Part shown: positions 16,662-22,602 of the stretch, in pieces
Layout of the letters: every line of letters starts with the position of its first letter
How positions within the stretch are numbered: the first letter of the stretch is position 1
Source: a virus
Virus record (IMG/VR): IMGVR_UViG_3300028548_001823
Span: 1 to 30,074 of that record
Reading direction: 5' to 3' (one strand)
Length of the DNA: 30,074 nucleotides
Made by a program: the position numbers and the translations under genes
Notes under the pieces: generated by a model
What the model saw: the letters and a program-made list of their open reading frames with translations, nothing else
Database searches by the model: none
What the model was told of the DNA's origin: nothing

Positions 16662-17770
16662 TAGCTACCTTGACTTATCTTTATGGAGCTGTTGCTTCCA
16701 CCATTGATGGTTATCACCCTGGACACGCCGTCTTGCACAAAAATAATTGTATAGCTTCCCGCCTTATCTATGTCTATTCTGGTTGAATCGCTAACATTTC
16801 TTTGCAGAGTCAATATTTCTCCAGTCATGAACGTGGTAATTTGGGTATCCTTGTCCTGCCCGAAGGTCGTACCAACAATTTTTACTGCGCCAGCGTCTTG
16901 CAGGGCGTCTTCTTGTTTAGCGACCTCCAGGGCGTCTAATACATTTAGCATGTCTTCTAAAAAATTTACGTCTAAATAGTTAATATCTAGCTCAGTAAAC
17001 TCCCAATCACCCTCTGTCAGTAAATCCTCCTCTAAGTAATCTATGTCTAAATCATTAAAATCTAGTAGGTTAGCCGACTGTGTTGTTTGTTGTTCTATAA
17101 AATTTTCTTTTTCTTTTGGTGGCGAAACAATAAGCATGTTGTCAATAAGTTCTAGCGTCAGGTCCAAAATAACGGGCGCAGAGGGTGCGGATTCAAACAC
17201 TGATACAGTGGTAGCCTCATAAGGCTTGTTAAGAAGTACACTTCCCATTGCCGTGACCACTTCAATTTCACCGCTAGATAACCCTAGCGCATCCGGTAAC
17301 AGAATAATAAGTGACCTACCCAGCTCATCTACTGTCGCAGTGAACATCGTTCCGCGAATTGCAATATTTGCCGTTGGTGTACGAAGGGTGATGTTTTGCT
17401 TGGCAATCCTACTAAGGTTGCCGGTAATGAACCTAGCTGTTCCTAGCCCAAAAGTAAGCGCCATCTTAGATTTAGAAGGATCGGGGTCGTATATGTATTC
17501 GTCTATTGTTAGCTGAGAATGCTCGGTCAGGCTGACAGTAGAATCATCAAGAAAAGTAATGGCCATGCGACCATTATGGGTAATAGCCTGGTCGTTACTT
17601 TCTATAGCAAAATTTACTTCTGCACTATACGGTTGATCTCTGACTATTTGCGCTTGCCCGTTTAACTCCGATACATCGCCAATATTAACAGCTTGTGCTT
17701 GTACCTTGGTCGTTTTGGGAAACGCAAACAGTGCCAGCAGAACCAATAGAGGTAATTTTAAGCCAATCAT
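16661..17770 (-). CDS. FecR-domain periplasmic protein
   Basis: This 369-residue protein has a signal peptide (residues 1-26, LPLLVLLALFAF then VQAQA), so it should be periplasmic. Residues ~50-190 form a FecR-type beta domain: ITFLDDSTVSLTEHSQLTID, YDPDPSKSKMALTFGLGTAR and the hallmark TPTANIAIRGTMF at 131-143. Residues ~235-285 are very acidic with two related units (DLDIDYLEEDL, ELDINYLDVNFLED). The C-terminal ~80 residues form a second beta region (AGSYTIIFVQDGVSRVITIN). No membrane helix follows the signal, unlike iron-regulating FecR, and there is no sigma factor gene nearby. Coupling to the CHASE2 cyclase suggests it feeds that sensor. The start lies 86 bases inside the curlin gene with no obvious Shine-Dalgarno, but a good signal peptide supports it. 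Confidence 0.88.
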   Translation of the reverse strand: MIGLKLPLLVLLALFAFPKTTKVQAQAVNIGDVSELNGQAQIVRDQPYSAEVNFAIESNDQAITHNGRMAITFLDDSTVSLTEHSQLTIDEYIYDPDPSKSKMALTFGLGTARFITGNLSRIAKQNITLRTPTANIAIRGTMFTATVDELGRSLIILLPDALGLSSGEIEVVTAMGSVLLNKPYEATTVSVFESAPSAPVILDLTLELIDNMLIVSPPKEKENFIEQQTTQSANLLDFNDLDIDYLEEDLLTEGDWEFTELDINYLDVNFLEDMLNVLDALEVAKQEDALQDAGAVKIVGTTFGQDKDTQITTFMTGEILTLQRNVSDSTRIDIDKAGSYTIIFVQDGVSRVITINGGSNSSIKISQGS

Positions 17771-18407
17771 TGTTTAGGGTGCTTTGCTGAGATATTGTAA
17801 ATGTTCTATCACTACCCGTGTGATCCAAATAAAAGTAACCTCCCGAAGATGCCGTGACCCCATCACCGTCATAGGTAACCGTGTTATCTGAGCCATCAAT
17901 ATCCATGTAATTTGTTGCTCCATCTATATCAATATTAGAGGTAACCGTGTTATCCGAACCTTGAATTACCCAATCTAAATCAAGCGTTTCAGCTAAAGCG
18001 TTAACAGCCTGGTTTAATGTTATAGTATTGCCATTGCCTGATACATCTACATTCTGGTCAGAGCTGTCTGCGCCGTAAGTATTAAGGGGGTCTACTTGAA
18101 TTGTGAATGTATTGGTGTCTCCAGTGAACTCATAGAACCCTGTGAAGGACTCTGCCAAAATATCGCCTAGAAATATATTGGTATCGCCAAGCATGTTTAT
18201 ATCCAACGTCATGGTTGCACCGTCTAAGTCAAAGGCGGTAAGCGTACCTGCTACTGATTGCAGCCCCCCAATGATATTGGATTGCCCCAGTTGTTCTAGG
18301 TCTATGTTTGCCGTTGCGCCGGACTGATCAAGATAAATTTCATTATCCGCAGCTTGGGTGTTACCGCAAAGCATAATTGCACAAAATAGATTAATTAATT
18401 TCTTCAT
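17685..18407 (-). CDS. Curlin-repeat secreted protein (CsgA-like amyloid subunit)
   Basis: I choose the ATG at 18407 (MKKLINLFCAIMLCGNTQA, a signal peptide cut before ADNE). An AGGAGG lies ten bases upstream; a TTG nine codons earlier is less likely. The 240-residue precursor opens with YLDQSGATANIDLEQLGQSN, close to the curlin Gln-x-Gly-x-x-Asn pattern. It carries about eight units with GxxN or its variant at residues 41, 74, 96, 124, 150, 172, 198 and 222, spaced 22-33 (GDTNTFTIQ, GNGNTITLNQ, GSDNTVT, GSDRTFTISQ). That matches the beta-arch repeats of curli subunits. The mature protein has about 30 acidic and only two basic residues and ends with two Cys (228, 240). It should leave the cell through CsgG. 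The start overlaps csgG by 17 bases and the 3' end overlaps the FecR-domain gene by 86. Confidence 0.85.
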   Translation of the reverse strand: MKKLINLFCAIMLCGNTQAADNEIYLDQSGATANIDLEQLGQSNIIGGLQSVAGTLTAFDLDGATMTLDINMLGDTNIFLGDILAESFTGFYEFTGDTNTFTIQVDPLNTYGADSSDQNVDVSGNGNTITLNQAVNALAETLDLDWVIQGSDNTVTSNIDIDGATNYMDIDGSDNTVTYDGDGVTASSGGYFYLDHTGSDRTFTISQQSTLNNDWLKITSIGSAGTVCVSQNDQGTSTSC

Positions 18408-19212
18408 GTGTCCAAAACCTCCTCTCGTAGCCAATATTTATTAATTCTAAGACCGCCCCTTCTACGGCTTTCATTAAAGAAATTGTCCCCGATTCATTTC
18501 GTGAATTGCCTAACTCTATTTCAATGAGCTCCCTTCCTCGCTCTATAAACTTAAAAACATCTTCGGATTGACCATAACTAAAAATGGTTTTCTGGCTCAA
18601 CACTTCTATAAGAATTTCACCCGTAGCTACCGACACCATCCGTAACGATACGGTTACGTTGTCTTCACGGTACTGAATGCTTTTTCCTATACCGAGGTAT
18701 CTAGCACCTATCCCGCCCGTAGTCAAGTTTGTATCATACGCTATCACCGCACCCTCTAGCAATACTCCAGCAAACAACAGCGGCATCAATGTTTTTTTAC
18801 CCTTATTGTTCTGCAATTGTTCTCGCGCTGAACGGATCAACTGTCTTTCTTTGGTAAGATTATCTAACCCCACACGCTCCACGACTCTAAAAAACTTCCC
18901 GTGACTGGCGTGTTTTAATGCTCTAATCAGAAGGGAAGAAGGTTGTTGGGTCAATGCCGTGGAGAACAGTGCAAACTCTGAGTTACTTTTGCGTTGTCCT
19001 GTTTGGTCCGTAAAAGAATTGGGATAAACGGCAACAACAGGCATAACCAGGGGCGGACGGACGCCAAGCAGTTCTTTAGACTGCAACGCCTCTATTTTGA
19101 CTACGTTGTTTTCTTCAAACCTTTGGTTGTACGTGTCCTCAAACTGTTCAAAAATTGAACAGCTAGAAAGTAAAAGAACCAATAGGTAAGCTAATTTCCG
19201 TAATATTTGCAT
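18391..19212 (-). CDS. csgG: CsgG-like curli export pore lipoprotein
   Basis: This 273-residue protein has a lipoprotein signal with lipobox LLSSC (Cys18), so it should be acylated and sent to the outer membrane, where CsgG forms a nonameric curli export channel. Strong family matches are GGIGARYLGIG (166-176), VSLRMVSVATGEILIEVLS (188-206), SQKTIFSYG, DVFKFIERG and the C-terminal MKAVEGAVLELI/GYERRFW, all collinear with E. coli CsgG. Length is close to the E. coli precursor. The eyelet region reads SNSEFALFST. Phe83 aligns with E. coli Phe56, while the Asn55 position is Leu and Tyr51 has no obvious equivalent. The start lies 50 bases inside the CsgF gene, and the lipobox requires this start. 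Confidence 0.95.
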   Translation of the reverse strand: MQILRKLAYLLVLLLSSCSIFEQFEDTYNQRFEENNVVKIEALQSKELLGVRPPLVMPVVAVYPNSFTDQTGQRKSNSEFALFSTALTQQPSSLLIRALKHASHGKFFRVVERVGLDNLTKERQLIRSAREQLQNNKGKKTLMPLLFAGVLLEGAVIAYDTNLTTGGIGARYLGIGKSIQYREDNVTVSLRMVSVATGEILIEVLSQKTIFSYGQSEDVFKFIERGRELIEIELGNSRNESGTISLMKAVEGAVLELINIGYERRFWTHEEIN

Positions 19213-19663
19213 CTGCGTCCGTTATTATTAAGGTTATAAAGCCATTTTCACTAGCATAGGTAATCGTATTTCCCTCAAGCTCTATTGTTCCGCTCGTGCT
19301 TGGCGTTTCGCCAAACAAGTTTTCTACCAACTGGCGCGAGAGTTGTGCATAAATTCTGGACTCAAGGTTGCGAATAAAACGAGACAGGGTGGTGTTATTT
19401 TTATCACGTTCTACGGCTTCTAGTAAGGCCGCAACTTCCTCTTTAACAGATAAAACGCGATTAAATTCTTGGTTCTCAATCGTTAGGTAGTGGCTGGATG
19501 TATTGGTGCCACTAAATGAGGGCGACTTAAATCGGTGCGTAAGGGTGTCGGCTAGTGCTGCGCCTATTACCCCGTGCAATAATAAAACAGCCAAAAACGA
19601 CAACCAAAACACGCCAACCCAATAGTGGAACTTTCGGTTAAATTTAGCTGTTTTATTCATCAT
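19163..19663 (-). CDS. csgF: CsgF-like curli pore cap/adaptor
   Basis: The ATG at 19663 (166 residues; an in-frame GTG four codons upstream is less likely) gives a basic start, a hydrophobic signal (~14-36) and a cut after GAALA. The mature start DTLTHRFKSPSFSG aligns with the E. coli CsgF start TMTFQFRNPNFGG, the segment that inserts into the CsgG channel. After a linker (YLTIENQEFNR), a helix (LSRFIRNLESRIYAQLSRQL, 93-112) and a beta region (GTIELEGNTITYASENGFIT, LIITDADANITEISLP) follow the CsgF order of helix then four strands. CsgF sits on the outer face of CsgG and couples export to curli nucleation. The linker between the channel peptide and the helix is about 10-15 residues longer than in E. 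coli. The gene overlaps both neighbours. Confidence 0.9.
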   Translation of the reverse strand: MMNKTAKFNRKFHYWVGVFWLSFLAVLLLHGVIGAALADTLTHRFKSPSFSGTNTSSHYLTIENQEFNRVLSVKEEVAALLEAVERDKNNTTLSRFIRNLESRIYAQLSRQLVENLFGETPSTSGTIELEGNTITYASENGFITLIITDADANITEISLPIGSFTF

Positions 19664-19895
19664 TGCTTTGCTCACGCAATTTCAGCACCGTGTTGACTTT
19701 TTCTTGCAACCGTATCATGTCTTGATCTAACAACCTTAGTTGGTCGGTTAGCCTGATAACGGTGGTTTTCATGTCTTGAACAGCAGGACCGATTACATTG
19801 GTAATTGTTTGCCACACAAAATACACAAAATACCCAAGACCTATCACCATGATTACTGGAAAGCCAAACTCTGCAACCAGTTGTGCTATGTCCAC
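19653..19895 (-). CDS. Small holin-like membrane protein, copy 2
   Basis: This 80-residue protein starts at a GTG that overlaps the upstream TAG by one base (TAGTG). One hydrophobic segment (FGFPVIMVIGLGYFVYFVW, ~10-29) is followed by a charged heptad-like helix (MKTTVIRLTDQLRLLDQDMIRLQEKVNTVL). It is clearly paralogous to the preceding 97-residue gene: LVAEFGFP...GYFVYFVW versus LVAELGLP...AYFIFLVM. One N-terminal helix with a polar C-terminal coiled coil fits small phage holins or holin accessory proteins. Its stop lies inside the CsgF gene, so it is read as part of the curli island. The function could be lysis or a membrane partner of the pore. Confidence 0.75.
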   Translation of the reverse strand: MDIAQLVAEFGFPVIMVIGLGYFVYFVWQTITNVIGPAVQDMKTTVIRLTDQLRLLDQDMIRLQEKVNTVLKLREQSNDE

Positions 19896-20188
19896 TAATC
19901 CCGCCTTGCGTCTATCTTCCCATCTTCGACAAAGTTCTCTGCTCGGGCAATTCGCTGTAAATCTGGTGAAATATTTAGTGCGCTAGAGACAGAAGTGTCT
20001 ATGCGGATCATGTCGTTGTTCATAATAGAGGCCCGGGTAATAAGCATTTTGGTGATGCCTTTTATGGTATTAATCTCACCTACCAGGCCATCCATCAGTT
20101 GCTTCATTACCAAAAAAATAAAATAAGCCATAATTAAGCCACTGGCTATAGGCAGACCAAGTTCCGCGACTAAATTAAAGGCTTCCAA
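19895..20188 (-). CDS. Small holin-like membrane protein, copy 1
   Basis: This 97-residue protein starts at TTG (MEAFNLVAELGLPIASGLIM). The next Met is inside the membrane segment and would destroy it, so the TTG is preferred despite a weak ribosome binding site. A single hydrophobic segment (~11-30) precedes a polar helical tail (EINTIKGITKMLITRASIMN ... IARAENFVEDGKIDARRD). It pairs with its paralog directly downstream. This copy is about 17 residues longer. Together they may be a holin pair, or a holin with its modulator, for the soluble M15 endolysin. They mark the start of the accessory island. Confidence 0.72.
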   Translation of the reverse strand: MEAFNLVAELGLPIASGLIMAYFIFLVMKQLMDGLVGEINTIKGITKMLITRASIMNNDMIRIDTSVSSALNISPDLQRIARAENFVEDGKIDARRD

Positions 20189-20233
20189 CGCTAGTCTTCG
20201 CCTTGTTAGTTAAGAAGTTTCAGTACGCGCTTA

Positions 20234-20848
20234 TTAAGCGTGAAACGCAGTAAGAGTTAAAAAAGTAGATACAGTGTATTGAATATATATCCCGGAACTA
20301 AATAATACACCTGATTCTGGAATTACTACATCGCGTGTTGCATCAGCATCGCCTACAGAACTTAACCCCATAAGGCTTGTCCCAGAGGGGGAGGTGGTTA
20401 AAAGATCCACAGTTCCTGCCGTAGCTGTACTTGTGAGATAAATACCTTTTAATCGACTTCTACCTTCAAATATTACATCTGCGGCTGAACCGTTTACTCC
20501 TGCTGAAACATTACCTGCTGGATTACCAACGGCTGATATTCCAGAAATAGTTAAAAAGTATTTACTTCCAGTGGCGGTTCCCGCATTAGCTCCAGTGATT
20601 GATTCAGTTTGAGCGTCACTGTTCACATCAGTGCCCGTAACCGTAAAAGATTTAGAGGAATCATTACCCGCAGAAAGAATAGTAACTACCCTCCCGTGAC
20701 TTAACGCGACAGCACCGCCAGAGGCTAGTGCGCCCCCTATTACAAGTGCGGCATTATTTCCAACGGCTGCTGCGACAGATATGCCATCTGCATCTAAGGC
20801 CACTGTATCCGCAGTAATTGTAACTGCTATTACATCTGAACTAGCCAT
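20234..20848 (-). CDS. Beta-rich virion-associated protein
   Basis: This 204-residue protein starts MASSDVIAVTITADTVALDA. It is Ala/Gly/Thr/Ser-rich with regular beta strands (GGAVALSHGRVVTILSAGND, SFTVTGTDVNSDAQTESITG, SRLKGIYLTSTATAGTVDLL) and no signal peptide. It lies downstream of the capsid gene and promoter, next to another beta-rich protein. This composition and place are common for head decoration, head fibre or minor tail proteins in marine podoviruses. No specific family is recognised. Confidence 0.68.
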   Translation of the reverse strand: MASSDVIAVTITADTVALDADGISVAAAVGNNAALVIGGALASGGAVALSHGRVVTILSAGNDSSKSFTVTGTDVNSDAQTESITGANAGTATGSKYFLTISGISAVGNPAGNVSAGVNGSAADVIFEGRSRLKGIYLTSTATAGTVDLLTTSPSGTSLMGLSSVGDADATRDVVIPESGVLFSSGIYIQYTVSTFLTLTAFHA

Positions 20849-20876
20849 TGTCTTTCTCCCGTATGCGTAATTGGAC

Positions 20877-20890
20877 GGGGCCGAAGCCCC
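20877..20890 (-). other. Intergenic GC hairpin with TTCG tetraloop
   Basis: The minus strand reads GGGGC-TTCG-GCCCC in the 61-base gap between two virion genes. The five-pair stem with an ultra-stable tetraloop has no following T-run, so it is not a standard terminator. It could block 3' exonucleases and set relative expression of the two flanking genes. Confidence 0.5.
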
Positions 20891-20909
20891 ACCCAGGATT
20901 AATCAACTA

Positions 20910-21494
20910 TTAGCTGTCGGTAAATGGAGTAGCTAGCGTTCCGTCACCCATCAAGAATGCTTCGACCCACCAAGTGGTTGCGTTGGTTCCAGTGAGCGTG
21001 ATAAATCCGCCAGTCAACCAACCCTGCTCTACCGCACCTAAATCAATCACGTCGTTTGATGCTGCTGGGTGAAAGTTATCTGTTTCGCCGATTTGGCCTG
21101 TGTCAAACAGGAAAGCGGTGCCTAGAAAGCCATCGGTTCCGTCGGTGGTAGCAGTCTTAATTTGGCCAGCGCCAGTAAAAGTTGTTTCAACAAAAAACCT
21201 GTAAACAATTCCTGCTGCCGGTGTGGGAAGAGTAACTACAATACCCGCCGCTCTGTTAAAACCGTAAGCGGTTCCAGTGTCTGCCGCAGTGAGTGTTTTT
21301 GTTGCTGCTGTAATAGACTCATAATCAGAGAGGATATTAGCCGCTCCGGTTAGCTTCAGGGTGCCTGTGCCAGACACGTTTCCGCTTGAGTCTACGTCAA
21401 AATTGTTTGTGACCGCTCCGGTTACAGCAGTTTTGGTTATTTGCTCAAAACCGCCTTCAGACCGAACGGGGCCATTAAAAGTTGTGTTTGCCAT
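20910..21494 (-). CDS. Beta-rich virion protein, first gene after the mid-operon promoter
   Basis: This 194-residue protein begins MANTTFNGPVRSEGGFEQIT after a good AGGA site. It is beta-rich (IVVTLPTPAAGIVYRFFVET; WLTGGFITLTGTNATTWWVE) with no signal peptide. The N-terminal motif NGPVRSEGGF is one I associate with abundant hypothetical virion proteins of uncultured marine phages. Its position behind a terminator and a strong promoter-like sequence suggests high expression. It is likely a decoration or head-fibre protein, without proof. Confidence 0.7.
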   Translation of the reverse strand: MANTTFNGPVRSEGGFEQITKTAVTGAVTNNFDVDSSGNVSGTGTLKLTGAANILSDYESITAATKTLTAADTGTAYGFNRAAGIVVTLPTPAAGIVYRFFVETTFTGAGQIKTATTDGTDGFLGTAFLFDTGQIGETDNFHPAASNDVIDLGAVEQGWLTGGFITLTGTNATTWWVEAFLMGDGTLATPFTDS

Positions 21495-21497
21495 TAG

Positions 21498-21591
21498 ATT
21501 GTCCTCACATGCGAGTTACGGAAAATCTGTCTGCATATCGTCAGTCGGGACTGTCAGATTCACCGGATAATTTCCCGATTAAATTAAATAT
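21498..21591 (-). other. Structured 5' leader candidate
   Basis: The ~95-base leader between the promoter candidate and the first ATG contains two nested or alternative complementary pairs on the minus strand: TCGGGA with TCCCGA, and AATCTG with CAGATT, with a small CAGTC/GACTG core. These could form mutually exclusive stems. No riboswitch class is recognised. Confidence 0.3.
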
Positions 21592-21621
21592 ACCATAACA
21601 TGCAGCAACATTAACTGTCAA
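21592..21621 (-). promoter_or_regulatory. Sigma-70-like promoter after the capsid gene
   Basis: The minus strand carries a perfect TTGACA (21616-21621), an 18-base spacer and TATGGT (21592-21597, 4/6). The -10 is preceded by TGT, giving the TGn extended -10 signature. It lies immediately downstream of the capsid terminator and about 95 bases before the next gene. It would drive the virion genes and the curli/cyclase island. Confidence 0.6.
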
Positions 21622-21626
21622 TATTC

Positions 21627-21656
21627 AAAAAAAAAGGGAGCCGAAGCCCCCTTTTT
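21627..21656 (-). terminator. Rho-independent terminator after major capsid gene
   Basis: The minus strand reads GGGGGC-TTCG-GCTCCC (one G-T wobble), flanked by A5 and T9, giving a long stem with a TTCG tetraloop and a strong U-tract. It lies 22 bases after the capsid stop. The plus strand has T5 on its side, so it could work weakly in the other direction. Confidence 0.9.
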
Positions 21657-21678
21657 AATACAACACTTTACCGCTAGG

Positions 21679-22590
21679 TTACGCAGCGCCAGGAGTACCG
21701 AAACAAGTCCTCCAGTCAGATACCCCGAAAGAGTACCGTTCTCTGGCCTTAAACCGCATGTTACCGGTATCAAAATCTCCTTCCATTGCCGTTTTAATAG
21801 GCGAACGGTTAAAGTATTTGAAGCCGTTAGGCGCATCAGTCTTAATAAAGAAGGCGTCTGTATCAGTGAGGAAGTGGTTTACCACCGCACCGTCTGGAAG
21901 CATTCCCATAGACTTTACTGCATTGTTGTCGTTATCCGCAGTGCCCGGACGCAGGTTCGAGTTCATAACTCGTTCTGCGATAAACTGAAGCTCTTTAGGA
22001 ATAAGGAGCTTCATGCCGCGAACAGCGATTTTCAGACCACGCTCATCCGTCAAACCAGCAACATCAATCAGCATCTGTTCCAACGAAGTTTCGTTGAGGT
22101 CAGCAGCAGTTGACAAGACGTTTGATTGACTGCCCGAAAGAGACGGGTGAGATGCGGAACAAAGTGCTACACCATCGCCAATTGCATCAACACCTGCCGA
22201 GAACGCATTGTTCAGGATAGAGGCTGCTTTAATTTGCTTAGTCTGTGCCATGGAGCGGGCAAGCGCTTTGGTGTATCGCGATGCAAGCCGGTCATAAAGA
22301 TTATCTTCAATTGCTTCTTCGGTAATGCTAAAAGCAAGTGCGATAGTTTGTGCGACATATCTTGCCGTGTAAGTTTCTTGAGCGTCGTCAAAACTGATGG
22401 ACTGTCCCTCATTTTTAACCGGTGCCGTTGAGAAACCTCCCAGCATAACCTCTTCTTCAAAAGCTCTGTCCGAAGACTCTTCTTCAAAGATTTCAGAATG
22501 CTCGTTTTCGTAGCGTTGATACTCAAGGCCAAACAAAGCGTTTAACCCCGGCTCTAGTTCAGCCGCTAATTGTGCGCGAGAAATTGCCAT
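21679..22590 (-). CDS. Major capsid protein
   Basis: This 303-residue protein begins MAISRAQLAAELEPGLNALF after an AAGGGGGA site. It has an acidic helical N-arm (~25-50), then SISFDDAQETYTARYVAQTI and helices with IEDNLYDRLASRYTKALARS (spine-helix-like). LCSASHPSLSG (~142-152) and ERGLKIAVRGMKLLIPKEL follow, and the C-terminus ends in RFKARERYSFGVSDWRTCFG. The SHPSLSG and 'RYSFGVSDWR' phrases and the overall order match HK97-fold capsid proteins of the Mu gpT-like type in marine phages. There is no large N-terminal delta domain, and a separate scaffold gene is present upstream. The strong terminator and dedicated ribosome binding site fit very high expression. Confidence 0.9.
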   Translation of the reverse strand: MAISRAQLAAELEPGLNALFGLEYQRYENEHSEIFEEESSDRAFEEEVMLGGFSTAPVKNEGQSISFDDAQETYTARYVAQTIALAFSITEEAIEDNLYDRLASRYTKALARSMAQTKQIKAASILNNAFSAGVDAIGDGVALCSASHPSLSGSQSNVLSTAADLNETSLEQMLIDVAGLTDERGLKIAVRGMKLLIPKELQFIAERVMNSNLRPGTADNDNNAVKSMGMLPDGAVVNHFLTDTDAFFIKTDAPNGFKYFNRSPIKTAMEGDFDTGNMRFKARERYSFGVSDWRTCFGTPGAA

Positions 22591-22602
22591 AATGTGTCCC
22601 CC

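Noticed and set aside
16069-16707. 212-codon plus-strand frame opposite the cyclase
   Set aside because: The minus-strand cyclase has full catalytic motifs and membrane segments here; the plus frame has none.
16661-17770. FecR as a classical iron-uptake anti-sigma regulator
   Set aside because: It has a cleavable signal peptide, no membrane helix or cytoplasmic anti-sigma part, and no FecI-type sigma or TonB receptor gene nearby.
18408-18434. Upstream TTG start for the curlin gene
   Set aside because: It would add nine residues before a good signal peptide; the AGGAGG site is correctly spaced only for the ATG at 18407.
14877-20188. Accessory island as host DNA joined to a phage contig
   Set aside because: Its first genes are phage-like holins, both flanks are phage virion genes on the same strand, and short overlaps continue through the island; a misassembly cannot be fully excluded without reads.
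20877-20890. TTCG hairpin as a rho-independent terminator
   Set aside because: No T-run follows the stem on either strand, unlike the one at 21627-21656.
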